A stretch of 64,000 bases of DNA from Paratinospora sagittata (lineage: Eukaryota; Streptophyta; Magnoliopsida; Ranunculales; Menispermaceae): the NCBI GenBank assembly GCA_035771175.1, contig CM069593.1, positions 36,096,741 through 36,160,740 of the forward strand, in the 5' to 3' direction. Shown piece by piece: positions 46,904-57,748 of the stretch (position 1 is its first letter; each line of letters opens with the position of its first letter). The notes beneath the pieces were generated by a model. It ran no database searches. It was not told the DNA's origin and saw only the letters and a program-made list of their open reading frames with translations. The position numbers and the translations under genes were made by a program.

Positions 46904-47935
46904 CAAAGCGTTTGACACCTCTTTTGGGCTAAACTTTTAAAAAAATGAAGTCCCCTTATCAAATTCGAGAGGCTGCCTCAGCTTGTCAGCATAGCTCTTC
47001 TGTCAACTTTGTGCAACACGAAGTCGCTCCTTTACTAGTGTGATCTTCTAAGAAGTCTCTTGAACTAGTTCAGGGCCCAACTGCGGTCGATCTGCCACAT
47101 CTAACCAGCATACCAGAGATCTGCAAGGGCGACCATAGAGAGCCTCCTACGGTGCCATGCCGATACTAGTTTGGTAGCTGTTGTTGTATGCAAACTCAGC
47201 TAAATGTGAGTATTTTGCCCATCCGTCATTAAAGTCTAAAATGCAACACCGTAACATGTCTTCCAAGATTTGGATAAGACGTTCTGACGGTCCATCAGTC
47301 TGAGGGTGAAATATTGTGCTCATGGTGATCTTAGAGCTCATTCTACTCTGGAAGCTTTGCTAGAACTTTCATGTGAATCGAGGGTCTCGATCAGGTACGA
47401 TCGTGAGTGGTATGCCATGGAGGCGTACGATCTCTCTTTCATATAGTTCGGCAAGCTTGGCTGGGTTATCCATAAACTTTATTGGCAAGAAGTGTGCAGA
47501 CTTTGTAATTTTGTCAATGATAACCCAGATAGCATCTTGCCCTTTATTATTTCGTGCAAGGTCGTAACAAAATCCATTGCGATGTTCTCCCACTTCCATT
47601 CTCCAATAGGTAACAGCTGGAGAACTCCAGAGGGAAGTCTTCGTTCTACTTTAACTTGCTGGCAAACGAGACATCGAGCAACGAAGTGTGCAATCGCCTT
47701 CTTCATTCCAGAAAACCAGAATTGTCGCTTGGCATCTTTGTACATCTTGTCACCCCCAGGATGCATAGCGAACCTCGAACAGTGCATCTCAGTGAACACT
47801 TCTTTCCAAACCTCAGGATCCTTTGGTAGAGAGAGACGTTTTTCATAGAAAACAGCTCCGTCTTCAGAGACCGACCAGTGAGGAATGTCCTGTCCGCTGA
47901 GTAGAAGTTCGCGTTTCTCCATTGACATAGGGTCG
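46904..47935 (-). pseudogene. pol: Pol: integrase (element E)
   Basis: The frame 47928-47479 holds MHCSRFAMHPGGDKMYKDAKRQFW and ARCLVCQQVKVERR, an intact HHCC zinc region, then MDFVTTL with the first catalytic Asp. Frames further on carry PDRDPRFT, a stop, and HPQTDGPSERLIQ with the catalytic Glu (47341-47147). The C-terminal end stops at GTCAAACGCTTTG near 46904, where the palindrome begins. Confidence 0.9.
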
Positions 47936-49920
47936 TTCGCTTGAGCTGCTAAAATCTTTCAAGCCAGCTCAGAGTTGGCTGATAATTGAGAAACTCATGA
48001 TCTTGCTCCCTCCTCGATCAGTTGTAGGTTAAAATTCTCCATCTCTGTAGCCAACTTCCCCATTTCGAAGTTAAGAGTGCAAGCAACATAAGATTTTCTA
48101 CTCAGGACATCAGCCACAACATTGGCCTTACCAGGATGGTACTAGAGTTGAAAGTCATAATCTTTCAAGAATTCTAACCATCGTCTTTGGAGGAGGTTTA
48201 GGTCTCTCTGGGTGTAGATGTACTTAAGACTCTTGTAATCCGAGAAGACCTCAAACCATTCACTGTATAGGTAATGACGCCATAGCGTAAGTGCAAATAC
48301 GACAGCTGCAAGTTCCAAGTCATGTGTTGGGTAATTGCCCTCATGAATTTTCAGTTGCCTCGAGGCATATGCGACAACTTGGCCTTCTTGCATTAGTACG
48401 ACACCTAAGCCTTGGAAAGAGGCGTCAATCTATAGTGAAAATCCAAGTGCATTTCTTGGAGTAATTAGTATTGGTGCTGTCGTGAGGCGCTTCTTCAATT
48501 CCTGAAATGATGTTTCACAGGCGGAATTCCAGATGAATCGCACGTCTTTCTGAGTGAGCTTTTGTCATAAGTTCAGCAATCTTTGAGAAGTCCTTGATGA
48601 AACGTCTGTAATAGCCAGCCAAACCAAGAAAACTCCTAATCTGAGTAACAGTGGTAGGCTACTTCCAGTTTAAAACCGCTTCAACCTTAGAAGGATCCAC
48701 CTCAATGCCATTGCCTGAAACCACATGGCCTAGGAATTGAACTCGCTTCGCCCAAAATTCGCACTTACTCAACTTTGCATACAACTGGTGGCTTCTCAAG
48801 ATCTGTAGGACTATCCTCAGGTGTATCTTATGGTCTTCCTCGGTTGAGGAATATATTAAGATATTGTCCACAAAAACCACCACAAATCGGTCTAAGTATA
48901 ACCTAAAGATGTGGTTCATCAAATCCATGAACGCAGCAGGTGCATTTGTTAGACCGAACAGCATGACCATGAACCCGTAGTGACCGTACCGAGTTCTAAA
49001 TGTCATTTTGGTAATGTCCAACTCTTGAATCTGGAGTTGGTGATAACTGGATCGAAAATCAGTCTTAGAAAAGTATTTGGCATCTCTAAGTTGGTCGAAC
49101 AAGTCATCGATCATGTGCAACGGGTATCTGTTCTTAATGGTGACGTTATTCAGCTTGCGATTGTCGATGCAAAGTCGTAACGAACCATCCTTTTTGCGAA
49201 CATGCAGAACTGGAGCGCCCCAGGGTGATGAACTTTTCTGATGAAACCATTACTCTCTAATTCCTTCAATTTTTTGTTCAATTCGACCAGCTCGACATTT
49301 GACATTCTGTATGGTGGAATTGAGATAGGCCCGGTCTCAGGTATGAGATTGATTTCAAAATCGAATTCCCTAACCATAGGTAGCCCAGGAAGGTCATTTA
49401 GAAAAATTGTTGGGAATTCAGATATTACCAGGACATCGTGTACTTCGAGAGGGTACAGTGCTGGTGATTCATTTTCATCACCAAGGGATAGAGCTCGTAG
49501 CTGTGCCTTGAGGAGTGCAACAGTCGAGTTGTGTATCCATTTCTTTGTTCCTTGAATCTTGACAAACTCCCCCATGGGCAAGGTTAACTGAACTTGCTTC
49601 TTCATACAATCGATCTTTGCATTCAGTGGTGTGAGCCAGTCCATGCCGAGGATGATGTCGAAGTCTTCAATGTCCATCACAAAAAGATCTGCATATATTA
49701 TTTGTTCTGACATTCGAAGCTCACATCGAGAACACTGCAAATTGATGTCAATACCAGATCCTAAAGGTGATGTGACATGGATTGTGATGTTTGTGGGATC
49801 AGGATGCAACCCTAAATGTCTTACCAATGTAGACGATATAAAAGAATGCGTAGCACCCAAATTGAACAAGACATGCACCATTGTATTGAACAAGGGAAAT
49901 GTACCTTCGGCTACATTGTT
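47936..49920 (-). pseudogene. pol: Pol: protease, RT, RNase H (element E)
   Basis: A 247-codon frame (49893-49150) starts in the protease (LFNLGATHSF, active Asp changed to Asn) and runs into RT ([10 protein letters not shown]). A frameshift near 49235 follows. RT continues at 49120-48659 with YHQLQI and FVDNILIYS, the same Asp to Asn change as in A. RNase H (48393-48142) keeps DLELAAV and FSDY; the YTDAS region has a stop near 48430. Confidence 0.9.
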
Positions 49921-50462
49921 GTCTGGGAGGGGTTGTTAAGCGATAGCAAATGCTCTGCCCTGATTTCGTTACCCCTGGTTCTGCTGGTTCTGCCTGGGTT
50001 GGGCATTAGCAGCAGGTGGTGCTTGTTGGACTGGAACAGCGGGAACAGGTTGCTGAAGGTGTGACAAGCATTTCTTACATGGCCTGGTTAGCCGCAGTTA
50101 TAACACGTCAGCCTCTGCTGCTGATGGTTCTGTTGGCCATGCTGGTTGTGGTGCTGACCACCACCTCTGTCATTGTCGTTTCGACGGTCACCCCTGCCAT
50201 TACGGCCTTCGTGGCCATGATTGTGAAATCCCTGATGGCCAGGGTTAGATGGTCCAGCCGCAGGTGTCGTGGCCTCATTCTTCTTAACAGAGGTTGGGAG
50301 GGTTGGGTTTTCATTATAGTAGGGCTTTTTCTTTTTGCCCTGGTGTGAGCCCTGTTGGGAAAACGTTGCAGGCCGTTTTCCCCTATTCAATCTTTGCTCC
50401 TGCTCAAAGCTCATGGCATTATCAACGACCTCCCTGTAAATCTTGAGGTCCAAGATCGAAAA
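49921..50462 (-). pseudogene. gag: Gag C-terminal part, element E
   Basis: This is the Gly/Arg/Asn/His-rich stretch and the CCHC region (CYNC, GH, C at 50064-50105), with a stop (TAA) inside the knuckle. Upstream LDLKIYREVVDNAMSFEQE is interrupted at 50462 by element F and resumes at 53776. Confidence 0.87.
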
Positions 50463-50530
50463 TGTAATACCCTGTATTTCACAACAACAAAAAAAATTCG
50501 AAAAAAAAAAAAATTGAAAAAAAAAAAAAA

Positions 50531-50846
50531 ATTGAAAAATTTTATTTGATATATCTAGAACTATATATATATGAATTATATATATAGTTAAGATTTGGAT
50601 TAAAATCAACTATATATGATTTTTTATATAGTTTAATTTCAAATATATATATATAGTTGATTTTTGGAAACTATATATAGTTATGATTACATATGTCTAT
50701 ACATTCATATGTGAATACGACATATATACAACAAATCACTAATGAAGAAATTTTCATGATGGCATAAACATCAAAAGAAAACTCGAAAAATAATGTCTAG
50801 CAGACAAGGCATAAATCTTAAAAATGTTAGGAATATATTTTGTGTC
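50531..50846 (+). other. Element F leader fragment
   Basis: AT-rich DNA with ATATATAGTT words, then GGCATAAACATCAA and AAATGTTAGGAATATATTTTGTG. It matches the leader before ORF1 in C, D, E and G. It ends abruptly in the inverted LTR; no ORF1 follows. Confidence 0.8.
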
Positions 50847-51685
50847 TTATCAGGGTCGGTATCACGACGTGCAAGATTAGGACATTCAGTATTACTGTAT
50901 AAGCTGATAGCTTTCAATAAGACCACCTAGATCAGTCCCCAGTTGAGAGGTGAGACACAAGGTCTGCTTAAATACCAATCGCCTAGATCAGCCCGCTGCC
51001 TCCCGTTCACTATTTAAAGTTACTGAGGACAAGACCGAGTCTAGTTGAGTCAGATTGACCACAAATCCGGCATTATAACAGTGCAATACATGAATTCCAA
51101 ATATACAGGCATAAGTGCGGCAGTATAAACAGTATATGACATAATGCAGTGTAAATGAATAGTAGACATAATAATAATTGAATGTAAACTTTAATAAAAG
51201 TTATGAAACACGCAAACCTATGTTTCGTTCCCCACCTTCAGATAAAACTTCTTCTTTCAGATCTGCCACTTTCCTCTGGACAGAACTTTGTTGCACCGCA
51301 CCGAGAATCTCGGACAGAGAGTCTCAAAAACTAAAAACTTAGAATGCGTGGAAAGGAGAAGAAATTCACAAGAGAAGGTGATTTGGTGTGAGGAATGAGA
51401 AATGAGGAGGTTTCTTATATAGAGAATTTTGCGCCTGAACGTTCGGGCATGCGCCTGAACGTTCTGGCATGCGCCTAAACGTTCTGGCATACCTTGCGCC
51501 TGAACGTTTTGGCATGCGCCTGAACGTTCTAGCATGCGCCTGAACGTTCAGGCATGCATTGCGCCTGAACGTTCTGTCATGCGCCTGAACGTTCTGTCAT
51601 GCGCCTGAACGTTCTGGCATGCGCCTGAACGTTCTGGCATGCCCAAATAGTAATTTTTTTTTTTTGTGAAATACAGGGTATTACA
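50847..51685 (-). repeat. Inverted partial LTR inside element F
   Basis: Minus-oriented LTR from the middle (TTATCAGGGTCGGTATCACG) to the start (GGGTATTACA). Its U3 holds ten copies of a 20-base unit, GCGCCTGAACGTTCTGGCAT, at 51431-51640. It lacks the LTR 3' third. Confidence 0.88.
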
Positions 51686-52025
51686 CTCTACCCCCCTTAA
51701 AGGGATTTCGCCCTCGAAATCAAGTCAAGTAGTGATGAGGGTCATCGGCTTGAGAAGTAGCCACGGGTTGATAAGGAGGCCACTGCATGTGTGCATCACT
51801 ATATCCATTGATATTATTTTCAGACATCTGTGTAGTTATTGAAGTGAAACAATGGATCAAGATAGGTGTAAACAATGTTGCATCCTGGGATTGATAAGTG
51901 AAAATGATACAATGTACCACATCATCAGTTGGTACTAGAAAACAATTCAGGGTATTTCTGTTTAATTGTTGCTTCTAGTTCCCATGTTGCTTCCTCTACG
52001 CCGTGGTGATCCCAGAGCACTTTCA
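51686..52025 (-). pseudogene. Polypurine tract, 3' ORF and chromodomain remnant (element F)
   Basis: The purine tract in minus sense (51686-51706) is followed by both ends of the 3' ORF (the middle is deleted, about 51748), its ATG near 51825, and the last part of pol to CAGAGCACTTTCACA. The break falls at almost the same chromodomain position as in E at 42697. Confidence 0.8.
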
Positions 52026-53770
52026 CATGCCAGAACGTTCAGGCGCATGCCAGAACGTTCAGGCGCATGACAGAACGTTCAGGCGCATGACAGAACGTTC
52101 AGGCGCATGCCAGAACGTTCAGGCGCATGACAGAACGTTCAGGCGCATGACAGAACGTTCAGGCGCATGACAGAACGTTCAGGCGCATGCCAGAACGTTC
52201 AGGCGCATGACAAAACGTTCAGGCGCATGCCAGAACGTTCAGGCGCAATGCATGCCCGAACGTTCAGGTGCATGACAGAACGTTCAGGCGCATGGCAGAA
52301 CGTTCAAGCGCATGACAGAACATTCAGGCGCATGCCAGAACATTCAGGCGGAAGGCATGCTAGAACGTTTAGGCGCATGCCAGAACGTTCAGGCACATAC
52401 CAGAACGTACAGGCGCATGCCAGAACGTACAGGCGCATGCCAGAACGTACAGGCGCATGCCAGAACGTACAGGCGCATGCCAGAACGTTTAGGCGCAAAA
52501 ATCTCTATATAAGAAACCTCCTCATTTCTCAATCCTCACACCAAATCACCTTCTCTTGTGAATTTCTTCTCCTTTCCACGCATTCTAAGTTTTTGAGACT
52601 CTCTGTCGGAGACTCTCGGTGCGGTGCAATGAAGTTCTGTCCGGAGGAAAGCGCCAGATCTGAAAGAAGAAGTTTTATCTGAAGGTGGGGAACGAAACAT
52701 AGGTTTGCGTGTTTCATAACTTTTATAAAAGTTTACATTCAATTATTATTATGTCTACTGTTTATTTACACTGCATTATGTCATATACTATTTATACTGC
52801 TGCACTTATGCCTGTATATTTGGAATTCATGTATTGCACTGTTATAATGCCGGATTTGTAGTCAATCTGACTCAACTAGACTCGGTTTTGTCCTCAGTAA
52901 CTTTAAATAGTGAATGGGAGGAAACGGGCTGCTCTAGGCGATTGGTATTTAAGCAGACCTTGTGTCTCACCTCTCAACTGGGGACTGATCTAGTTGGTCT
53001 TATTGAAAGCTATCAGCTTATACAAGTAATACTGAATGTCCTAACCTTGCACGTTGTGATACCGACCCTAATAAGGATCACCAGACGTTGCCAAAGTCAG
53101 TCTAAATGTCAAGAAAAGACCAGACCAGTAGACTAGACCATTTCATACATTGGCATCATACATATCACCACCTAGGGACGTATATGGTTTATGACTCATA
53201 GAATAGTTAGGAGCATTGCTCGCTATTCATTATATTTCTCTGGAGAGGGACGTACATGAGAACCCGGCTACACCCGGGGAGGGACATCAGTATGTGAATC
53301 CAGATCATCGTTCCTGTACGTGAACTCAGGCGATGTACGTTCATCAAACCATTACGAGACCGTGTCATGCATACATACATATTGATTGATTATGATGCTC
53401 ACATGTGTATTTAAGATATTTGATATTGAAGTATGCTTTATTAATTGTTATACTCATGCACTATTTACCCACTGAGCGCGTTAAGCTCACTCCATTATTA
53501 TCAAATCTTTCACAGGAAATTAAGGTGGACTGGGTGCAGGTTATGGGGCCCACATTTTGTACCCTTTGCATTATTCATTAGGGATTTTGGGGAGTATGTT
53601 CCCTTGACCATTTTATGTACAAAAGTATTCTGAATTAAATGAAATCAGATTTGTACTGTGTATACTGTATTTTCGCTGCGCACTCTGTTGTTACCAATGT
53701 AATTGTTCCAAATGCGCGCCCAGTCAGCGAGTGTACCGCCGGTTTAGGCGCGTCCGGGCGGGGTGTGACA
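52026..53770 (+). repeat. 3' LTR of element F with expanded U3
   Basis: It begins directly within the tandem array (the first U3 bases are absent), has a TATA box CTATATAA at 52504-52511, and continues through GTGGGGAACGAAACATAGG to GGGCGGGGTGTGACA at 53770. Apart from the missing start, its R/U5 part is the most complete plus-strand example. Confidence 0.9.
52027..52497 (+). repeat. U3 tandem array, 23 copies of a ~20-base unit
   Basis: The unit is CAGAACGTTCAGGCGCATGC or CAGAACGTTCAGGCGCATGA. I count 23 copies, with variants GAACGTAC and GAACATTC toward the end. Each unit centres on the palindrome GAACGTTC. The array ends seven bases before the TATA box, so it lies in the promoter-proximal U3. 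Open frames through it (TERSGACQNVQAH-type repeats) are a by-product of the period. Confidence 0.92.
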
Positions 53771-53775
53771 GAAAA

Positions 53776-54527
53776 GGCTTGTCGAATGTCAGGACGAAGG
53801 CCATTGTAGAATTTCTCGGTCTTATCTTGCTCCGTTGAGATGGTGGAGAGAGAGTAGACCGATAATTCTTTAAACTTGCCAGTGTACTCCCTGACTATCA
53901 TGCCGCCTTGGTATAGTTTGGCGAACTCCTGGCACTTCTGCCTCTTCACAGCACAGGGAAGTATTCATCAATAAACAGTGACTCGAACTGTTGCCAAGTC
54001 ATGTCTGTAGTGTTGACCCTTGGGTTCTCCTTTACTGTTATCCACCACGAATTTGCTCCACCAATAAGTTGGTAGGTCACAAGTGGAATCTTTCGAGTCT
54101 CATCGACTCACATTGCATCAAGAGCCTTCTTTGACTCATCCAGCCATTTCTGCACCTCTTCAGCATCAATGGTGCTAGCAAAAGTAAGAGGTTGTAGCCT
54201 CTTGTACTTTGTAATCTGGTCGGTTTGAGTCTCCGACCCAGATCTCGCAGGGTCCCGAACAGTGACAACCTGATTGGTTGAGGTCTCACGAACGGCAGTC
54301 TGAACAGTTACTATCAACGCTTCTATAAATTCAGCGAAAAAGACTTCCATACTCGAAGGCATGGCATAGGGTGTGGGTTGGGGTGGCACTGCCTGCCCAG
54401 ACGTAGTGGCAATGCCGAGTGTGGCCTGTGCTGTTGTTGGAGGCGGTAGTTCTTGGTTTTGTATCTCAGGAGGTGCCTCCTCCGCTGGACAGACAGTACG
54501 TGGCCTTCCTCTCTTTCTGGTTTGCAA
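53776..54527 (-). pseudogene. gag: Gag N-terminal and core part, element E
   Basis: It begins near 54527 with TTG where A and D have ATG, then QTRKRGRPRTV, an intact AT-hook-like motif. The region PPQPTPYAMPSSMEVFFAEF and ITKYKRLQPLTFASTIDAEEVQKWL is open to 54108; beyond a frameshift the core reads EYTGKFKELSVYSLST and YNGLRPDIRQAF. Continues at 50462 after element F. Confidence 0.87.
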
Positions 54528-54924
54528 TTTCTCACTGGCAAGGAGAAAATAAAATCATGATTTAGGAACTGTAGCGAAGTATAATGTTACGGTATTCTTA
54601 GCAACAATTTCGAGAGTACTGCAATAAAAACCACCTATTTTTCTAAGTATAGTGTAAGGTTTTTGTTGAAGAATCAAAGAATCTTATGTGCCTCATATGT
54701 TTGGCCATGGTGTAAAAACAAGGTTAGAATATTTATATAATAAGTATAAAACTTTGCAAGTATTTCAAATGTTTTGGTTCTGGTTTTTGTTAACATACAT
54801 ATATATTTCATTGAAAATCCATAGGAGTCATAAAATTTCTACGATTTTCCTCGATAAGTATCCTGATCTAACGATCTATCATAATCTTATGTATTCAAAC
54901 TCTTTCGCTTAGTCTTTTCGATTA

Positions 54925-55210
54925 TTATCCAAATTTGTGTGTCCCATAGCACATGAATTTGGTGATAAGGGTGTTAACCAAGTTAAGTTGTATGAACACG
55001 GTCACTATATAACATCGGCTGAAGAGGAGTTCACTAATAGTATCGTCCAAGTTTACTCGTCTCATACCATGTAAACTTTGTGATAATGTTAGTAATGCAA
55101 CTTTCTCCAAATGTTTCTTTTCATACAAGGTAGTGGGTTTTCTTACTTTCACATTTTATTTAGCATCCTCCAATTTTGTTGTGTCCCATACCACTCCAAA
55201 GTTAGTGATA
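54925..55210 (-). other. Three-hairpin RNA region between ORF1 and gag (element E)
   Basis: Hairpins near 54925-54968, 55041-55085 and 55164-55210 (plus coordinates). The first has CCAAATTTGTG, loop region GTCCCATAGC, CATGAATTTGG. The second has AAGTTTAC, TCGTCTCATACCAT, GTAAACTT with TATC/GATA closure. The third has the loop in GTGTCCCATACCAC. Spacings are again close to 117 and 124. Single loop changes (CTC, AGC) suggest decay in this copy. Confidence 0.7.
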
Positions 55211-56625
55211 CAAAAGAAAGAATGGTTGTAAGTCGGCCCACCAAAGATAGTCTTAAACAAAACATTTTCATTCATATATAAAATAAATTTTTACAGTGCC
55301 AGTGATCATTCCTGATTTTCCTGCCTACTACTGCTCCTTCTAGACCTCCTGCTAGGTCCAGAAGGAGTAGTAGAAGAAGGTTGAGAATTTGCTCGTTGTT
55401 CTTCGACGTTTTGCATACGTGTTAACAAAGCATTTTGAGTTTCTTCTATCCGAGCAATACTAGCTACTATCACATTTAACTGCTCGAATGGGTTAGTCGA
55501 TTGCCCCATCGATGGTTGATGGTTTGACTGTCTCATAGGTGGAGGGTAGGCCGTAGGTATTGGTGGAAAGTATTGACTGTACGGTTGACTCATAGGTGTG
55601 GGGTAGTTGTTTCGACTGTACAGGGATTCCCTAACTTGAACCCCTTGGACATTTGGATATGTTTGGGTTGAAAAGTCTTGAAACCATGGGCTCATTGGGA
55701 TGTCCTGTCTTCCAAGATTTGGTGCCGCAAAATTTTGTTGTTGTTGGTTCACAAGAACTTGTGGAACTGGCCGATACGGTACTTCAGGAGTTGGAAACCT
55801 TTGGTACGTAGTATTGCCTTGAGTTGGCATGTTCCAGGAAGGTGGATTTGCTTAAACTTCTTGTCTATCCTGATTTGGTTGAGGTTGATTTAGGTTGGCA
55901 AATAAATCTTCCTCAGAGAACAAGTGCTCGGTTGGATCATTATTCGAGGTTGGGTTTGACGTAGGCTTCTGGTTGGCTTGTTATTTGGTACCTCCCTAAC
56001 AGGAATCTTGCGTCGACTTTTTCGGTAAAAACGTCCATTTTCGTCTCTAATTCTTTCGCCAGTTCCTCCTAAAATCGGGTTGAATACTTCCTCGTCAGTT
56101 ACCCTTCCACTTGTAACAAATGTCTTAAAGATAGAGGCTGTTGTAACCACCTCAGTGATTTGCTTCGAAGACTCATCAAAAGTGTTGATGTTTGCCTCAT
56201 ATAGCATTCTCATGATCAAGACTCTGTAAGCGAGGAGTTCCTTTCTTAAAAGGTTTTGAATCACCTGCAACATTTGTTGGATGATGATGTGAGGTAGTGA
56301 GACCTTAATTTTCTTCTCTATGCAGTATAGCACAAGAAGTTGAGCCCTTGACATAGCACCTCTAGTCACCTTTTCCGGCAAGATGTTACCGAATACAATC
56401 TTTCCAAACCGGCAAGAGGTGGTTTAAGGAGATTGTTTGGGAGGTGGGCGTACGTTGATTGGGTGTACGGGTTTTTGGCGAGGAAATTGAACAACTGTTC
56501 GTTGGACTCTGTGATCTCTGCAACTGTCTGGGGTTCGTGTGGATCAATGATTCTATCTTCAATCGGAATCTCCATAAGTCATGCAATAACTTCGACGTTG
56601 ATAGAAATCTTCGTTTCCCTGACCG

Positions 56626-56877
56626 TGGCTCAGTGGTTACTAGGAATGCGAAATTAGACTCCTTAAGGGAGGTCTCGAGTTCGATTCCTAAGGAGGCCCT
56701 ACACTATTCATGAATAGTGGCAGACAAATAATCGTTTCGATGTAGACCAGCTGCGGTTGGGTTCCTACATGGCGATATGACAATATTATGGATCCATAAT
56801 GGCTAGGCGTTCGCCCCGAGGGGGTGCGCCCACACCTGGGTAGGGGGCACGCTGTGCAACCCAGGGTGTGACAAAAA
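56626..56877 (+). mobile_element. SINE copy 1 (tRNA-derived), in element E ORF1
   Basis: RNA polymerase III box A-like TGGCTCAGTGG is at 56626-56636 and box B-like GAGTTCGATTCC at 56677-56688. The 3' part ends GGGTGTGACAAAAA. It lies in direct tandem with copy 2. Confidence 0.8.
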
Positions 56878-57142
56878 GGCCTCATGAACCATTGGTTCAG
56901 TGGTTACTGAGAATGCGAAATTAGACTCCTTAAGGGAGGTCTTGAGTTCGATTCTGGGGAGGCCCTTTACTATTCATGAGTGAATAGTAGGGATAAATAA
57001 TCGTTTCGATGTAGACCAGCTGCGGTTGGGTTGCTACATGGCGATAGGACAATATTATGGATCCATAATGGCTAGGCGTTCGCCCCGCGGGGGTGCGCCC
57101 ACACCTGGGTAGGGGGCACGCTGTGCAACTCAGGGTGTGACA
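56878..57142 (+). mobile_element. SINE copy 2 (tRNA-derived), in element E ORF1
   Basis: Box A-like TGGTTCAGTGG at 56893-56903 and box B-like GAGTTCGATTCT at 56944-56955. It is very similar to copy 1 and ends GGGTGTGACA at 57142, directly against ORF1 sequence (CGTGACCCTCAAC in plus sense). No clear target duplication is seen around the pair. Confidence 0.8.
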
Positions 57143-57329
57143 CGTGACCCTCAACTTTTGTTATGTTCAACCACCCCAGTGTTGCGAGTTTTTCGTGAAG
57201 GGTCGAACAGAGGCGGAGATCTCTATTGTCAATACTCCTCGTAGTCATAACCTCCCTTTTGGACAATTCCTTGAGTATGGTGGGAATTGGATCTCGATTA
57301 CTGGAAGTCGTTCCATCACTTGATGCCAT

Positions 57330-57731
57330 TATTTTGCTGAAAGGAAAATAAACTTGTGAAAGACACAAAATATATTCCTAACATTTTTAAGATTTATGTC
57401 TTGTCCGTTGGACAATATTTTCTATTTTTCTCTTGATGTTTATGCCATCATTTAATCCAAATTTTCCATTAGCAATATGATATATATATCTCATATATAC
57501 ATAGATATATAGATGTATATATTTAATCATAACTATATATATAATTTTCATAAATCATAACTATATATATATTTGAATCTAAACTATCTAAAAACTATAT
57601 AGTTTTCAAGATATATATTTAATATAAATCTCAACTATATATAATTCATATATATAGTTCTAAAGATATATATATCTAAAAAAAAATTTCTTCCCCTAAT
57701 TTTGTGGACTTGGGCGGGTCGTGGACCTTAT
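57330..57731 (-). other. Element E leader
   Basis: In element sense it runs from just after the primer site, through AT-rich DNA with ATATATAGTT words, to AAATGTTAGGAATATATTTTGTG and the TTTATTTTCCTTTCAG before ORF1. No open frame of note. Confidence 0.75.
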
Positions 57732-57743
57732 GCTCTGATACCA
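57732..57743 (-). promoter_or_regulatory. Primer binding site (initiator Met tRNA), element E
   Basis: In element sense TGGTATCAGAGC is a perfect 12-base match to the complement of the initiator Met tRNA 3' end, five bases after the LTR. Confidence 0.92.
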
Positions 57744-57748
57744 TTAAA

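Larger units (their letters stand above)
50463..53770 (+). mobile_element. Element F: rearranged LTR element nested in element E gag
   Basis: The ends are TGTAATACCC and GGGTGTGACA, with perfect GAAAA duplications at 50458-50462 and 53771-53775, so it inserted as one unit. Inside, in order, are an LTR start of about 22 bases, a poly-A-rich stretch, leader DNA (to 50846), an inverted partial LTR (50847-51685), an inverted polypurine tract with 3' ORF and chromodomain remnants (51686-52025), and a plus LTR (52026-53770). There is no gag or complete pol. It is non-autonomous. Confidence 0.85.
55306..57329 (-). pseudogene. ORF1 of element E, interrupted by two SINEs
   Basis: The ATG at 57329 follows TTATTTTCCTTTCAG. 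The first part reads LHEKLATLGWLNITKVEGH and then meets the SINE pair; about 95-100 bases of ORF1 are missing there. The rest (56575 down) holds IPIEDRIIDPHEPQTVAEI, GAMSRAQLLVLYCIE and KIKVSLPHIIIQQML (PF20167-like), the Pro/Gln-rich half in a 174-codon open frame (55830-55306), a coiled coil (ARIEETQNALLTRMQNVEE) and RRSRRSSSRQENQE. Confidence 0.77.

Noticed and set aside
52167..52682. Long open frame with TERSGACQNVQAH-type repeats
   Set aside because: It is the 20-base U3 array read through three frames (period 60 bases); open frames on the other strand (MRLNVLACACTFWHAP type) appear for the same reason.
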